Translations under genes and position numbers: made by a program
Part shown: in pieces, positions 10,385-21,778 of the stretch
How the letters are laid out: each line of letters begins with the position of its first letter
Position numbering within the stretch: the stretch's first letter is position 1
NCBI GenBank assembly: GCA_963971225.1
Contig: OZ020268.1
Location: 115,117,072-115,181,071 of the forward strand
Direction: 5' to 3'
DNA length: 64,000 nucleotides
Source of the DNA: Melieria omissa
Taxonomy: Eukaryota; Arthropoda; Insecta; Diptera; Ulidiidae
The notes under the pieces: generated by a model
The model's database searches: none
Told to the model about the DNA's origin: nothing
Seen by the model: the letters and a program-made list of their open reading frames with translations, nothing else

Positions 10385-10874
10385 CCCTTTCGACCATTAA
10401 TTTTACCCTGTATCTCGATATTACTTTTTGGTATTTAAACCACAAAATGCCTAAGAAGTTTGCACACGACATTTGAAGTCGCCACGCCTCTTTGTTTGAG
10501 TTCTAGAGATAGTTTACTTTTTAATAATTTTAACTTAAAACGGGTTAAAGGATTTTTGTATCAATATTTTTTAATTACAGACAAATTTTTTCATATTTAA
10601 GAAAAAATACAAAATTATTACTTTTTGATTTTACTTAACCATTACTTAAGAAACAGGGCTTTGATCAAACGTGTCCAACTCGTAGACTTCAATTAGAATA
10701 CAAACTTTCTCTGATATCGCTGCAAATTATTGGAAATTATTTTGGGAATAACAGTAGGTAAAATGTTTGTTTTGAACTCATTTCTAAAAACAATCCTCAT
10801 AAATCAATCGTAGCTTTTGCTATAAGATGACAAATAGGTGAAGTTGCTCTCAGGAATCTTTGGGATCGAAAGGG
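10385..10874. mobile_element. Possible TTAA-type MITE with CCCTTTCGA ends
   Basis: The left end reads TTTA then CCCTTTCGACC. The right end reads GGGATCGAAAGGG then TTAA (10875-10878). The inverted match covers CCCTTTCGAYC. The left flank is TTTA rather than TTAA, which weakens the call. The interior is A/T-rich, with no transposase. Confidence 0.3.
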
Positions 10875-12050
10875 TTAATGACCGCTTGGCTGTCGCACAA
10901 AATATAAACATCCCTTTCATCTCATCCCAACTTCCGCTTCAAAGATATTACAGAGTTATGAAAGATGAAAGGCTTTTCCTACGACTGGATCTCTTGAATA
11001 GACGCGTACTCCAACCCTACAGTTCATCTTCGAACCATTTCCACGCTGTGATATTCTGCTCTCCTTCCTGTTCTGACTTCAATGTTCTGACTTTAATCAT
11101 ACTTTAACATTGACTAGTAATGTTAACTGCACCCACTGTAGGAAATTTGAAGCATACATGAGTGCACTGCTCAATTCTCTCTCTATCCAGACCTCACTGT
11201 ATCGCACAAAATGACCGAAAAAAATTCGCGCACAAATACCTACAAATCGAATAATGTTGAAAACTTTTCGCTTTGTATGATTTGGCATTGAATTGTTTAC
11301 CTATTGGTGTATAATTTTCATTGTATGTTTTGCAACCCTTTCAATAAAACGCTCAACCTACTGTCGCACACTTTCCGTACCATTTTTTTGTTGCCTACTT
11401 TGTTGTCGAGCTGTTTTTTCCCCTGTCGTCTTGGTTCGGTCATAATGTTTTATTTCTTTATTTCTTTATTTATTTGTGTATGAAATTTTTTATTTTGCTA
11501 CGCGCTACTTCGATGGATTATCGGTTGCAGGGTTAAAAACTTCAATTTAAATTCAATTTCCGTGCGTGCCTGGTCAGAGTCGCAACAACGGAAGCTGAGC
11601 GAGAAACCTTCCACTTTAGGGGTTACATGCAGTCACTCCATTATCGAGATTATAGCACACATTCTCGGCACAAGATTCGACATAGTGACGCCGTTGCGAC
11701 ACGTCAACACAACGTACACACACACCGAAACATTTCGCCTTGGTCGCATCGTCGTCTGTATGGGTGACGCTGTGCGATAATCATCCCTTCAACATCATCG
11801 TCGAAATGTCAATCCGCTCGCTGACAGCCCGCCGCTGCGCACTCAAGAACGCTGCCGTTCGTACGTCGCACTGACTGTCGCTCCATTCATTTGACTGTCA
11901 TTTCATGTCGACTGTCACAGCTTTGCGAAGCGACTGTGCGTCCTTGGGTGCGACTTATAAATGCTGCGGAAACAAAAATGCGCCGCATGCACGCCTGAGG
12001 TTATGCTAATAAAAAAAATTGTGCGAGAAGTTGAACTTATGCCAAGTATA
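10875..12050. other. Non-coding stretch becoming GC-richer
   Basis: No gene is supported. Frames at 10838-11107 and 11562-11780 (+) and 11097-11288 (-) are short and motif-free. From 11540 to 12000 the sequence is GC-rich with many GTCGC/GCGAC words and could be regulatory, but nothing specific was recognised. Confidence 0.4.
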
Positions 12051-12052
12051 TG

Positions 12053-12092
<40 letters not shown>
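12051..12092. repeat. (TG)n microsatellite
   Basis: A 42-bp TG run interrupted once by CG. It is one of the longest pure dinucleotide tracts in the window; others lie at 810-831, 23136-23160 and 49704-49727. Confidence 0.95.
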
Positions 12093-12095
<3 letters not shown>

Positions 12096-12912
12096 TTTAA
12101 GGCGATTTAATTCTGCTTAACAAATTAACGAAAAGTCACTTTCAATTGAATTTTGTTCAAATCGCCGCAAATAGCGCAGATGAAATCAGTTGAAATGCTT
12201 AACAAAGACAGCTGAGAGAATGGGGGGAACATTGTGTATATGTGTGTGTTTGTGTATGTAGAAGGAAATAGGCAATAAACAACTTTAAGCAACTTGAGTC
12301 AAGTGGTGCTCGCGGCTAAAGTTTCAGATGGCAATAAGGGAGTTGATTGAGGGATTATATGAAAGATCTGTTGTCGATTTATATGAAGCATGGGTATCTA
12401 CATAATTATATGAGTTATTAGGCACTGAGGTGGTGGAAGAATTCCATAAATATGAGTGGCTCATAGAAAAATGTAGTCAATATGACTGGGATTTTGTGAT
12501 TTCATGGCGTCAGTTCAATCGAGATAGACCCATCAACTGTCTCTAAATATATTTTAAAAAATACTGACCCAAATATGCCGACGGGACTACATGTGGAAAT
12601 GGTTTTGTTACAACTCTTTACTAATGAATTATTTTTTAAATTGTCTACAAATGTTTCAAATAACCATATTTTTCCATAAATCATGAAAAAAATTAACAAC
12701 TGAATGCTATTCTTTGGAAAAAATATTTTTAATGTTTTGTTAATATTGCAATTTTTTGTCTCTAACAGATGCCAATTTTATATTTTACCTTTTTATTGAC
12801 TTCAGTTCATTAAAAATGCGTTCCAACTTGCTCATAGCATGTGGAACAGCATTATTTATCGCATATGAAGTTCGCACTTGGCGTACAGTCTGTAACTTCA
12901 GTTCAAAAATTA
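12093..12912. other. Non-coding stretch
   Basis: A/T-rich sequence with a second short TGTGTGTTTGTGT tract near 12240. No gene recognised. Confidence 0.4.
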
Positions 12913-12966
12913 CTCTACAGTTGGAATATGAACACTCTGAGAGTCATAGGTTCAAATCTCAGTTCA
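12913..12966 (+). mobile_element. Possible SINE tRNA-head relic
   Basis: CTACAGTTGG at 12915-12924 resembles an A box and GGTTCAAATCTC at 12949-12960 a B box, with spacing close to that of tRNAs. An A-rich stretch follows within 40 bp. There is no cloverleaf or discriminator good enough for a tRNA gene, and no 3' SINE body was recognised. Confidence 0.35.
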
Positions 12967-13400
12967 ATCAATATTCAAAAAAGAAAAATCTTTGACAGTA
13001 AAACTACTTATGAAAGTTTTAAATGTGAAAAATTCTTTTCATTCTTAAAGTTCGACCTTTATCTCCTTTTAAGATTGTGCTGCTGATCCTCTCCACGTTT
13101 TTTTTAAGGATTTTTACCCAGTTTGGTTATTTGCTGTTTTTAACTGTAGAATGAAATAAGTAAGAACCAAACAAGTTTTTCAACGCTAAAAGTAGAGGAT
13201 GCAGAAGAAGATTTGAGTGACAACGTTGCAACATTTGCTACCAACTAAGAATGTGTGAGAAAAGTACTAAGGAAAAATAAGTCTATTGGCATTTCGAGTC
13301 TTTATGATTTTCTCAAATATGCATTATTATATGTGTTTAATTTTTTTTATTACAAAACTATTAAATTCCCATTGTTATTTTGTACTAAAATCACTTTCGA
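12967..13400. other. A+T-rich non-coding stretch
   Basis: No gene or clear repeat is seen. Confidence 0.4.
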
Positions 13401-15600
13401 GCGCACTTAGCTCCAACACAACAAGACCCTTTTCTAAGACCCGATTCGACACTGCCTGACCCACTGACGTTAATCACACGTTAAGCCGTCTTGTTCACAA
13501 TTTATTCACATTCAATTAAATTAACCTCAAAAGCTTCTTGACGCAATGACAGCTTAAATTCAAATTATCGCCGCGATTCGTACGTCAGCCATTGCCGTCG
13601 CAGTGCCCTCCAATCACCCTAAATAGCCAAAGCACTTAATCACTGCTCGATTTTGTACTCATTTCTCTTGCTCTCTCACTCTTTGTTTGGTTTGCTTTTG
13701 CTCTCAGTCGTACACACACTCACACAAATACACTTCAAAATATTTGAGAAACATAATTTAAATCCAATTTTCAAACACTTGAAATATTTCTCAACACTAT
13801 AATTTTCACAATTAACAGTTGACTTAAGTAACAACAGCCACAACAACAACAACAATTACGACAAGCAACACCAGTCAAATAGCGCGTCATCCATTTAGCC
13901 ACACAACTGCCAGAGCAAACAACAGAGCCCATAAATCTTTAGCGGCAGCGGCACTGTACACACAGCCAAGGCTTGAGAAACCAGTACAACAGCAACAACA
14001 CCAACAACAACAACAAGAGAACGCTGCCAGACTGAAATGTTGCCGCCACAAATGAAGAACACAAATTGATCGCACACACAGAGGCCGAACGCTCAATTGT
14101 GGCGCACAACAACCGACAGCAACCGAGACATGTTACCACAACAACAATAACAACAACAACATGCACTAAGCTATGTGCCCTTCCGAAAGGGAGCCAAAGC
14201 AAAGGGCAAGTAGGTAAATCTGCGACGATCACACGCAACAAATCAACAAGATTTCCATTTAATATGCGAACCTAATAAACAGCAATGCGACGCGCCAGAA
14301 GGTTAACGAAATCGAGACGCGAAAATACATCAAAATCCGCGCAACGCTGGACAGACGACGCAGTGGTCGCAGTGGCAGAACAGGCAGCGGCAGCGTTGTC
14401 GATGCGAGGCGAATATGATGAAGGCGATGCTGCTGTGTTGACGATATGCCTACCTAAAATAAAAATCAGCAAATAAATTGCAGACGCAGACAATAACAAC
14501 AACAGCAACAACAATAATAAAAACAGCAGTCATGCACATAGCACAAAAAAATACTAAGAAAAAGCAAAGGCGACAAAAAAAGAACAAACAAAAAGGAGGG
14601 TTAAAATGCACTGAACGCCGCATATTGTGGCATATTCAATGTGCCTGTGTGTATGTGTGTACCTGCCTACAACAACAACAATAACAATAAAACACAAAAT
14701 AAAAGGTAACCAAAGTGCAATGCGAAAAGCGTCGGTCCAAATGCAAAATGCAAACCTTGAAAGAATTCACAAAAATTCAACCACCATATCGAGCGATTTA
14801 TGAATGCGCCGCCGAATGGAGGCAGCAGCAACATCATTATCAACATTATTATGATCATTATCGCAAACATTATTGTCAACATTCAAAGCGATAGCGTCTG
14901 GAAATCACCGCAGAGGAACCCGCCGCACAGTGGGCACAGAGAGGAAGAGAGAGAGTGAGGCACATTGGGTAGAATAGGCGGCAGGCAATGAAACATAAAA
15001 CACAGCAGCGCGCGCAAACGATACGAAAACGATCGATGGCTCGATCGGCTGTTGGCGGTCGGCGGCAGCATTTCCTGCAGCTCAACTGTGCTGAGCTGAG
15101 TTGTGTTGGACTGTGCAGCTATGTTGCAACATTGATCCTTGTATGTGTTTGACGTTCGATGAAATGCGATCGCTGCAGAGGATCACTTTACGCTTCACTA
15201 AAACCCCATGAAAACGGCGCTAATGTGTGTCGCCGCCGTTGTTTTGATTATCGTTATTTCCATGCAGTGTTAAAGTGCTACGAGGCCACAGGACACTGAG
15301 ACACAGTGGCATGCCGACAATAATGATGATAAATATGTAAGTGTTGATGGGAATCTCAGTAGATGTTCTTCAACTTTTTCATAGACTTTACATTGAACCA
15401 TTAAATCTTACTTTAGGTAACAATGACAATGAAGTTGCAAGTTCTACAGATACCTTGTTGCCGGGAACACCAACTTTGTTGCTATCTAATTTAATCTTTA
15501 TAACTTTACTTCTTGCAGAAGTAAATATGGTGCAAATCAGAGAGATGGACAGACAGATTGACATTGTTTAATCAATGCTCTAAGCTCTGACTAGTTTGTA
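13401..15600. other. GC-richer island with CAA/CAG triplets
   Basis: The stretch holds ACAACAACAACAACA runs near 13840, 13990, 14130 and 14490, CTCT words near 13670, and GC-rich DNA at 14880-15120. Frames on both strands are Cys/Val or Thr/Gln stretches from the triplets. It looks like fly promoter or 5' UTR-type DNA, but no start-donor pair stood out. Confidence 0.45.
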
Positions 15601-15608
15601 AATCGCTA

Positions 15609-16235
15609 TTTTTATTTTATTTTTTTATTTTATTTTATTTTATTTTATTTTATTTTATTTCATATTAATTTATTTTATTTTATTTTTTTATTTTATTTTA
15701 TTTTATTTTATTTTATTTTATTTTATTTCATATTAATTTATTTTATTTTATTTTATTTTATTTTATTTTATTTTATTTTATTTTCTTTTATTTTATTTTA
15801 TTTTATTTTATTTTATTTTATTTTATTTTATTTTATTTTATTTTATTTTATTTTATTTTATTTTATTTTATTTTATTTTATTTTATTTTATTTTATTTTA
15901 TTTTATTTTATTTTATTTTATTTTATTTTATTTTATTTTATTTTATTTTATTTTATTTTATTTTATTTTCTTTTCTTTTCTTTTCTTTTCTTTTCTTTTC
16001 TTTTCTTTTCTTTTCTTTTCTTTTCTTTTCTTTTCTTTTCTTTTCTTTTATTTTATTTTATTTTATTTTATTTTATTTTATTTTATTTTATTTTATTTTA
16101 TTTTATTTTATTTTATTTTATTTTATTTTATTTTATTTTATTTTATTTTATTTTATTTTATTTTATTTTGTTTTATTTTATTTTATTTTATTTTATTTTA
16201 TTTTATTTTATTTTATTTTATTATATTTTATTTTA
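15609..16235. repeat. Giant (TTTTA)n pentanucleotide array with (TTTTC)16 core
   Basis: About 630 bp of near-perfect TTTTA units. An uninterrupted block of 16 TTTTC units lies at 15966-16045. The interruption CATATTAATT occurs at 15661 and 15729, 68 bp apart, indicating a higher-order duplication near the left end. The array lies about 115 bp left of a mariner copy. Confidence 0.97.
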
Positions 16236-16350
16236 CTATAATATTTGTACAATAGTTAATATTCCACAAAATAAAAAAAACTAATAAAAAACTATCAAAA
16301 TTTTATTAGTTTATTTTATTTTTTATCATTTTTAATTTTTTTAAATATTA

Positions 16351-17091
16351 TCAGGTGTACAACTTTGTTTCCGCCGTTTTTTTCCAAAATTAAAGCTTTA
16401 TTGCGAAAAAGTGCTTACAGATGTATTATTCAAAGTATTGTCCGTCGCTAGCGACAACTTTCTCCCATCTTACCGGCAATTTTCGGATCCCGGCTCGAAA
16501 AAAGGAGTCCTCTTTTGACGCTATCCATGAAGCAATCCATTTTTCCAATTCTTCGAAGGATTGAAAATGTTGATCTGCCAGGCCGTGTGCCATCGAACGG
16601 AATAGGTGGAAGTCAGAAGGGGCGACATCTGGGGAATACGGCGGGTGGGGCAAGACTTCCCATTTCAGCGTTTCCAGGTACTTTTTGACCACTTTTGCGA
16701 CGTGAGGCCGAGCATTGTCGTGTTGGAGGATGACTTTGTCATGTCACCATCACCATTTTTAAAACGTTGAAACCACTCCCGACACGTTCTTTCACTCAGA
16801 GCAGCATCACCGTAAGTTTCTGAGAGCATTCGATGCGCTTCAGCTGCATTTTTTTTCGAATTGTAACAGAAAAGTAAAACTTCCCGCAAATGGCGAGAAT
16901 TGGGCACATAAACGGACATTTTCGAGCGTGAATAATACGAAAACAAGAACAACTGTCACTGAAACGGCGATGACAATTCGTTAGGCACTGTCCACACTCA
17001 CTTTAAAGGCATTACCATCTATGTATTTCAACCAGCCTCAGCCGGTACAGCCACCTATCGGAAAACGGCGGAAGCAAAGTTGTACACCTGA
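16351..17091 (-). mobile_element. Internally deleted mariner element with intact termini
   Basis: The termini are TCAGGTGTACAACTTTG (left) and, inverted, TCAGGTGTACAACTTTG (right), continuing with YTTCCGCCGTTTT-like sequence. The element is flanked by the TA target duplication (16349-16350 and 17092-17093). The first bases match the CAGGTGTACAA start of mauritiana-group mariners such as Mos1 (family knowledge). The element is 741 bp, against about 1.3 kb for a full mariner. The transposase remains are annotated separately. Confidence 0.93.
16426..16919 (-). pseudogene. mariner transposase, internally deleted and frameshifted
   Basis: The N-terminal part starts at the ATG ending at 16919 and reads MSVYVPNSRHLREVLLFCY, then the first helix-turn-helix through REWFQRFKNGDGD. 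It jumps near 16740 directly into KVILQHDNARPHVAKVV in another frame. The C-terminal part then runs to HPPYSPDVAPSDFHLF and ends VASDGQYFE with a stop at 16426-16428. The second and third catalytic Asp (HDN and PSD) are 34 residues apart, the D34D signature of mariner. The first Asp, in the TGDEKW region, and roughly 180 residues are lost. The sequence resembles Mos1-type (mauritiana) transposases. It cannot make an active enzyme, but the element could have been mobilised in trans. Confidence 0.9.
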
Positions 17092-17139
17092 TAATTGTTT
17101 TTTATAAGTTAGCATGAGTAAAAGATAAAAAAATATTCA

Positions 17140-17740
17140 TTATTTAATTTTTTACTTATAAAATATTTTTACTTATAAATGATTGTCACCATAGAAATAA
17201 TAAAAATAAAAGTAAAAATAAAAAATAATAAAAGTAAAACCTTAAAAGTACTATAAATATTTTATTTTTAATATTTACAAATTTTTTTATCTCTTATTTA
17301 TTATTATTATTTTTTTTAATCTTTTATCATGGGTGAATATTTTATAAGATCCCGTCAGGAGTGATTGTCGCCGTAGTAATAAAAAAATAATAATAAGAAG
17401 AAGAAATAATAAAAGTAAAAACTTAAAAGTAAGTACTTACAATTTTAATTTATTTAAATATTATTTTTTTAATAACACGATTTCAAGAGTTAAAAGTAAA
17501 AATCCGAAAATTTTTTATTTGGCAAAGTTTTTTATTTATATTTATTTATTTTTGATATTATCATGGATGAATATTTGATGAGATCCAGTCATAGAAATAA
17601 TAATAATAACAAATATTAGACGGAAAAATTTTAAAAGTAGTCAAAAATTGTATTTATTTAAAGTAATAATTATTTTTATTTATAGTTTTAAATATTTTTT
17701 TAACAAGAAGATAACAGATGTAGAAAATATAAAACATCAT
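17140..17740. repeat. Imperfect A+T-rich tandem repeat, about 180-220 bp period
   Basis: Similar blocks recur near 17181, 17363 and 17587: GATTGTCRCCRTAG or its decayed form, then AATAATAAAAGTAAAAAC and TTAAAAGTA. GGTGAATATTTTATAAGATC at about 17333 matches GGATGAATATTTGATGAGAT at about 17565. Three diverged units are inferred. No gene is present. Confidence 0.5.
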
Positions 17741-18252
17741 TATATAAAAATTTTTTTTATTTTTAATTATTAATTTGTTCATGTTTTTTTGTATTATAAA
17801 ATTTTTTTATATTATATAGAAACATAATTACATAAAAAAGTTATTTATTTTAAATTAAGAATTTTTTTATGTTTGTATTTTATTATTATTTTTATATTTT
17901 TTTTGTTTATACCATAGTAATTTTTAATAATAATTAATATTTTTTTGTGTCTGCTTGCATTCATTCCATCTCTGTTCTCATATGTTTTGTAATAGTAAAT
18001 AAATTCATACATGTTTGTACACATGTATGCAACTAACAAAACCATTTAAATCATCGTTTAACAATCATTTTAATTGCAAATATCCATGGAAATGTTTTCC
18101 TCACTTCATCGATTATGTCATTCATGCTTCCATTGTGATCGCTGAACGCACATCGGTCACCTTGTGCAGCAATGCTGTTGTAGTTCTTAATTTACGCTAA
18201 TCGACTTGGCTCCGGGGTCGGTTTGCTGTTGCTGCCGTTGTTGTTTTTGCTT
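17741..18252. other. A+T-rich stretch leading into a GC-rich segment
   Basis: No gene is recognised up to 18180. The last 40 bases are pyrimidine-rich (CTGTTGCTGCCGTTGTTG then TTTTTGCTTTCAG) and would make a strong plus-strand splice acceptor ending at 18256-18257. Confidence 0.35.
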
Positions 18253-18540
18253 TCAGCTGCCCACTGACAATGGCACAGCGCATCTTCGGCGCATCCTTGA
18301 CATTTGCCTCCGGCTCAACGCCCAGCGCCAATGCGCTGTGCCAGGCGCTGTGAGCGCGCGGCAGGAGTGGTAGCGATGCTGGTCACGCAGCCGCCACAAC
18401 ACAGTCGGCATCGCGCAGCTCTCTGAGTCAGCACGACGCGTCGTCGAGCATACTGTGGCCACGCGGCTGTGGTCGGCCAATTGGCTGACTGGCACTTTGG
18501 CCACTTGAGGCTGCGCGTCACTCAGCGCTGCGCTGACTAA
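18253..18540. other. Sharply GC-rich segment after a splice-acceptor-like tract
   Basis: This is one of the most GC-rich stretches of the window, dense in GCGC/CAGCGC words. The plus-strand frame opened by ATG at about 18270 (MAQRIFGASLTFASG) stops after 27 codons. The minus strand has frames of 68-83 residues, Arg/Ala/Cys-rich and without motifs. It could be an exon of a non-coding transcript or a regulatory element; neither is shown. Confidence 0.3.
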
Positions 18541-19500
18541 CTCTGCAAGCGTCTGTCTGAGCCTTTTCTATGTGTGCGTGTGTTTGCGTCTGTATGTGTG
18601 TGTGTTCGTTGAGATGAATTTGTCCAAAACTGTGAAGTGCGCCTGCTGTTTTGACAAATGGCGTTGATGCATGTTGCTTTTGTTTTGATCGCAACCAGTG
18701 ATTACACTTGATGGAGTTGAATTTAAATGGAATCAACGTTATGAGAAAACATTGACCAGATATAAATCAAACAAATAGCGACTATAATTTTGTTGAAATG
18801 CGTTTATTTTTGGAAATATTTATGTATATGCGCATTGATCGGTGTGTTTGATGCAACTTTTCGTGATTTTTGATCACACGAAATGGCAACGAGTTGATTT
18901 ATACATTTAGCCAAAAACACAGACAGATGGAGCGGTCGATGGATATGACATTGTACATTGGTACATAGAGGGAAAGGGAGAGATGAAAAGACAGTCAAAC
19001 AGACAACAATGGACAACAATGAAAAAACGAATATACAAACAGATATAGCAATAGATATATGAGCAGATACATTAACGGATTGATGGACAAAAATGCAATC
19101 TGTTAGATTGACAAATCTGTTAAGTGGATAAATTGAAGTCAAAGGAACTTAGCGATACAAAAAAATCATATAAAAAAGTTATTTATTTTTAATTATTCAT
19201 TTTTTTTTATTTTGTTAGTTATTTATATATTTTTTTGTTATACTAAAGCAACTTTTAATAATAATTAATATTTCTCATGTATATGTAAACGTTTATTCAT
19301 GTTTTTCAACATTTCGGTTTACATTTTCCCGAATTGTTTACCCGGAAATACTTAAAATTCGCAAAATTTTCCAAACAATCCATTATCTTTGTGTATTATA
19401 AACTAAACTTTAATAAAAAATCGTTTTTATGGCATTTTTCAATTTAGTTTCGTGGCTGCGAATTTGAAAAATTAAATTATTAATTACTACAAATTGTAAA
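18541..19500. other. Non-coding stretch
   Basis: GT-rich words near 18575-18605, then A+T-rich DNA with repeated ACAGA/GATA words at 18920-19090. No gene recognised. Confidence 0.4.
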
Positions 19501-21577
19501 CAAATTTCGCTCACACTCAAAAACACATACAAATAGCGTTTTCGAAATCCAAATTAAACAATGACAACAAAAATATTTCACGAAACGAATTGAGAAATGC
19601 TGAAAATTCCACCACCAGTCAGTACCAGAAAAAGTAATTAATTTAAAATTAACATTTTGTTTAGAAAACGTTTTTGCTACATGAAAACAAAACGATTACA
19701 ACAAACAAATTTTACAAATCGAACATTTCAAAAATGATTTTGAGTGTGTGTGTGTTTTTTTTTAATTTGAAAATCAACGCTAAAAATATCACAACGTAAA
19801 ATTGTGAGTGAGCGAGAAGAGAGCAACATTCAACATTCAACTGCAACAACGACAATGAAATTTCTCAATAATAATTCATGCAGCCAGACCACAATTACAA
19901 ATCCAACAATCCACGCCCGTGCAGCGTCCACTCAAAACCAAAAATCACAAAATACCTTAAAATACCAAACAACAAACAACAAACTCGCAGCCGCCAATCG
20001 ACGAAAGCACACACAGCAAATACACACTCGACGAGAAATTATGCCACAATCAAGAGGCACAACAACAACAACAAAAAACACATCAAATACAACAACAGCA
20101 GAAAGCCAAAAATACAATAACAACAACAATAAGTTCACAAATAACAACAACAATAAGGAGAAAGAACAACAACAGCAGCAGCAAAGTAAAGCAAACCAAA
20201 TGAGACGAAATGAAATGAAGACAAAAAAGATTTAGAGAGCAAGAAATATCAACACAACAACCACAAATGTACACACATACAAACACACACACACAGCAAC
20301 AACAACAACAACTACATCAAGCACACACAAGTCGAGGCAAAGAAATCGGCAGCAGTGTAGCACACACATTCCATAGATACACAAAAATAAAACGGCTACA
20401 ATAAATAATACAAACAGGCAGCAATGTACAATAACAACAACAACAGCAACAACACTAAAACCAGCAGTCGAAGCAGCCGCCTCAATAGGATCTCACACAA
20501 ATAATCAACAACGAAGAAAAATCCAATCCAATCCAATCGTGCTGAATAAGTAGACGTTGACAAAGAAGAAGAAGAAGAAGCAGAATAAGAAGAAGAAGCA
20601 GAAACCCAAGCTGACAACAAATAGCAGCATAAGTGTTTACCGAAGAGGGAGGGGGGCGGCGAGTTTCAAGCAGCAACAGCAACACGAATCTGAGAAATAC
20701 AAATGTGAGAAAAATTCAAAAAGAAGTAAAGCGAGAAAAAAATGCAGAAAAATGAAGAAAACGTAGCAGAGGCAAAAATAGCAGCGAAAATCATACGCTG
20801 ACGATTTCATGCTCAAAATAGAATTGAACTCTACCGATGCGGCTGCGAGCGGCCACAACATATACGAGGCGAAGATGAACGCTGCTGCTGCCGCCGCTGC
20901 CGGCAGTGGCCGATGACGACCGAAAACCACAACAGCAACAACAACAATAGTAACATTGTCATTGGTATTGCCACCGATCTGCGTTAATATAGTGCGCGGT
21001 GTGCATGTGTTGTTGTTGTTGGCACTGGTGACAATGATGACACTGCGCAGTCACCGGCCAAAGCTGTTGTCGTCAGCGCTGAAGCGTTCAATGCATGAAA
21101 ATTTGCACAAAATCACAATTGAACATTGAACACAAACCAACAGCAGCAGCAGCAAGTCATGTATACAATCACTACAACAACAGCGATAGAGTCAGCAGTG
21201 CAACTGTCAAAACAGCATAAAAAGGCCAAACAACAACAATTTACAGATACTTTGGATAGATACAGTTGCAGCGCCCGTCCCAAAACTTAAACGACGACAG
21301 CTCAACAAAACTCACCACACCGGCGGCAACGACACCATCAAACTATAATAACAACAACAAAAACAAGGACAGCACAAAAAACAGCCAAATCGCGCTATAA
21401 ACCAAAGAACAACAACAACAAAAACAGCAACAAATCAAATGCAGAAAAAATAATTTTCCAAAAGTTTTCAATTTGAGGGCGAGAGCGGCCACAGTGCGCG
21501 TCTGAGAGCACGCAAGAGCGCTCATCAAAAGTGTTGTTTAGTGCGGGCGGAGTGTGAGGTGGAGGGAGGGGGGGACG
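19501..21577 (+). other. CAA/CAG-rich island, possible 5' UTR or promoter-proximal DNA
   Basis: The stretch is strongly strand-asymmetric: AC-rich and AAC/CAG-repeat-rich on the plus strand, as in long 5' UTRs of fly developmental genes. An ATG at 19855 in the context GACAATGAAA opens a 126-codon Asn/Thr/Gln-rich frame ending at 20235. GAA triplets occur at 20565-20600. Composition explains the frame, so it is not called as a gene. The stretch ends just before the candidate coding exon at 21578. Confidence 0.4.
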
Positions 21578-21650
21578 ATGGAGCGCAACGTCACCATAAG
21601 CTGCTTCATTCATTTCGGATGCTGTGCGGCGGTGCGAGGGAGCCGCAGAG
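21578..21650 (+). CDS. Candidate first coding exon A (unrecognised protein)
   Basis: ATG at 21578 opens MERNVTISCFIHFGCC, followed by AAVRGSRR, then the donor AGAG|GTGAGC at 21651. An in-frame TAG lies at 21539-21541, so the N-terminus is bounded. Residue use (Cys, Phe, His, Arg) does not come from triplet repeats, unlike all neighbouring frames. The exon gives 24 codons plus one base. The frame also reads on without a stop to 22123, but beyond the donor it is Asn/Ser/Gln repeat sequence, which favours splicing. The peptide was not matched to a known protein. It may be an alternative first exon of a gene extending rightwards, an upstream ORF, or chance. Confidence 0.3.
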
Positions 21651-21656
21651 GTGAGC
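21651..21656 (+). promoter_or_regulatory. Candidate 5' splice donor (GTGAGC)
   Basis: The context CGCAGAG|GTGAGC fits the fly donor consensus well. It lies where coding-like sequence gives way to CAA/CAG repeats. Confidence 0.35.
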
Positions 21657-21741
21657 TGTTTATGTTTTCATTTAAAAAATGCGCAACGAAAGCAACAACA
21701 ACACAAACAAAAATTGTAGGTAATTGTAAAGCACACAACGG

Positions 21742-21778
<37 letters not shown>

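Noticed and set aside
19855..20235. 126-codon Asn/Gln/Thr-rich frame starting with a good ATG context
   Set aside because: Residue content follows directly from CAA/AAC repeats; no globular segment or donor in register. Kept only as UTR-like DNA.
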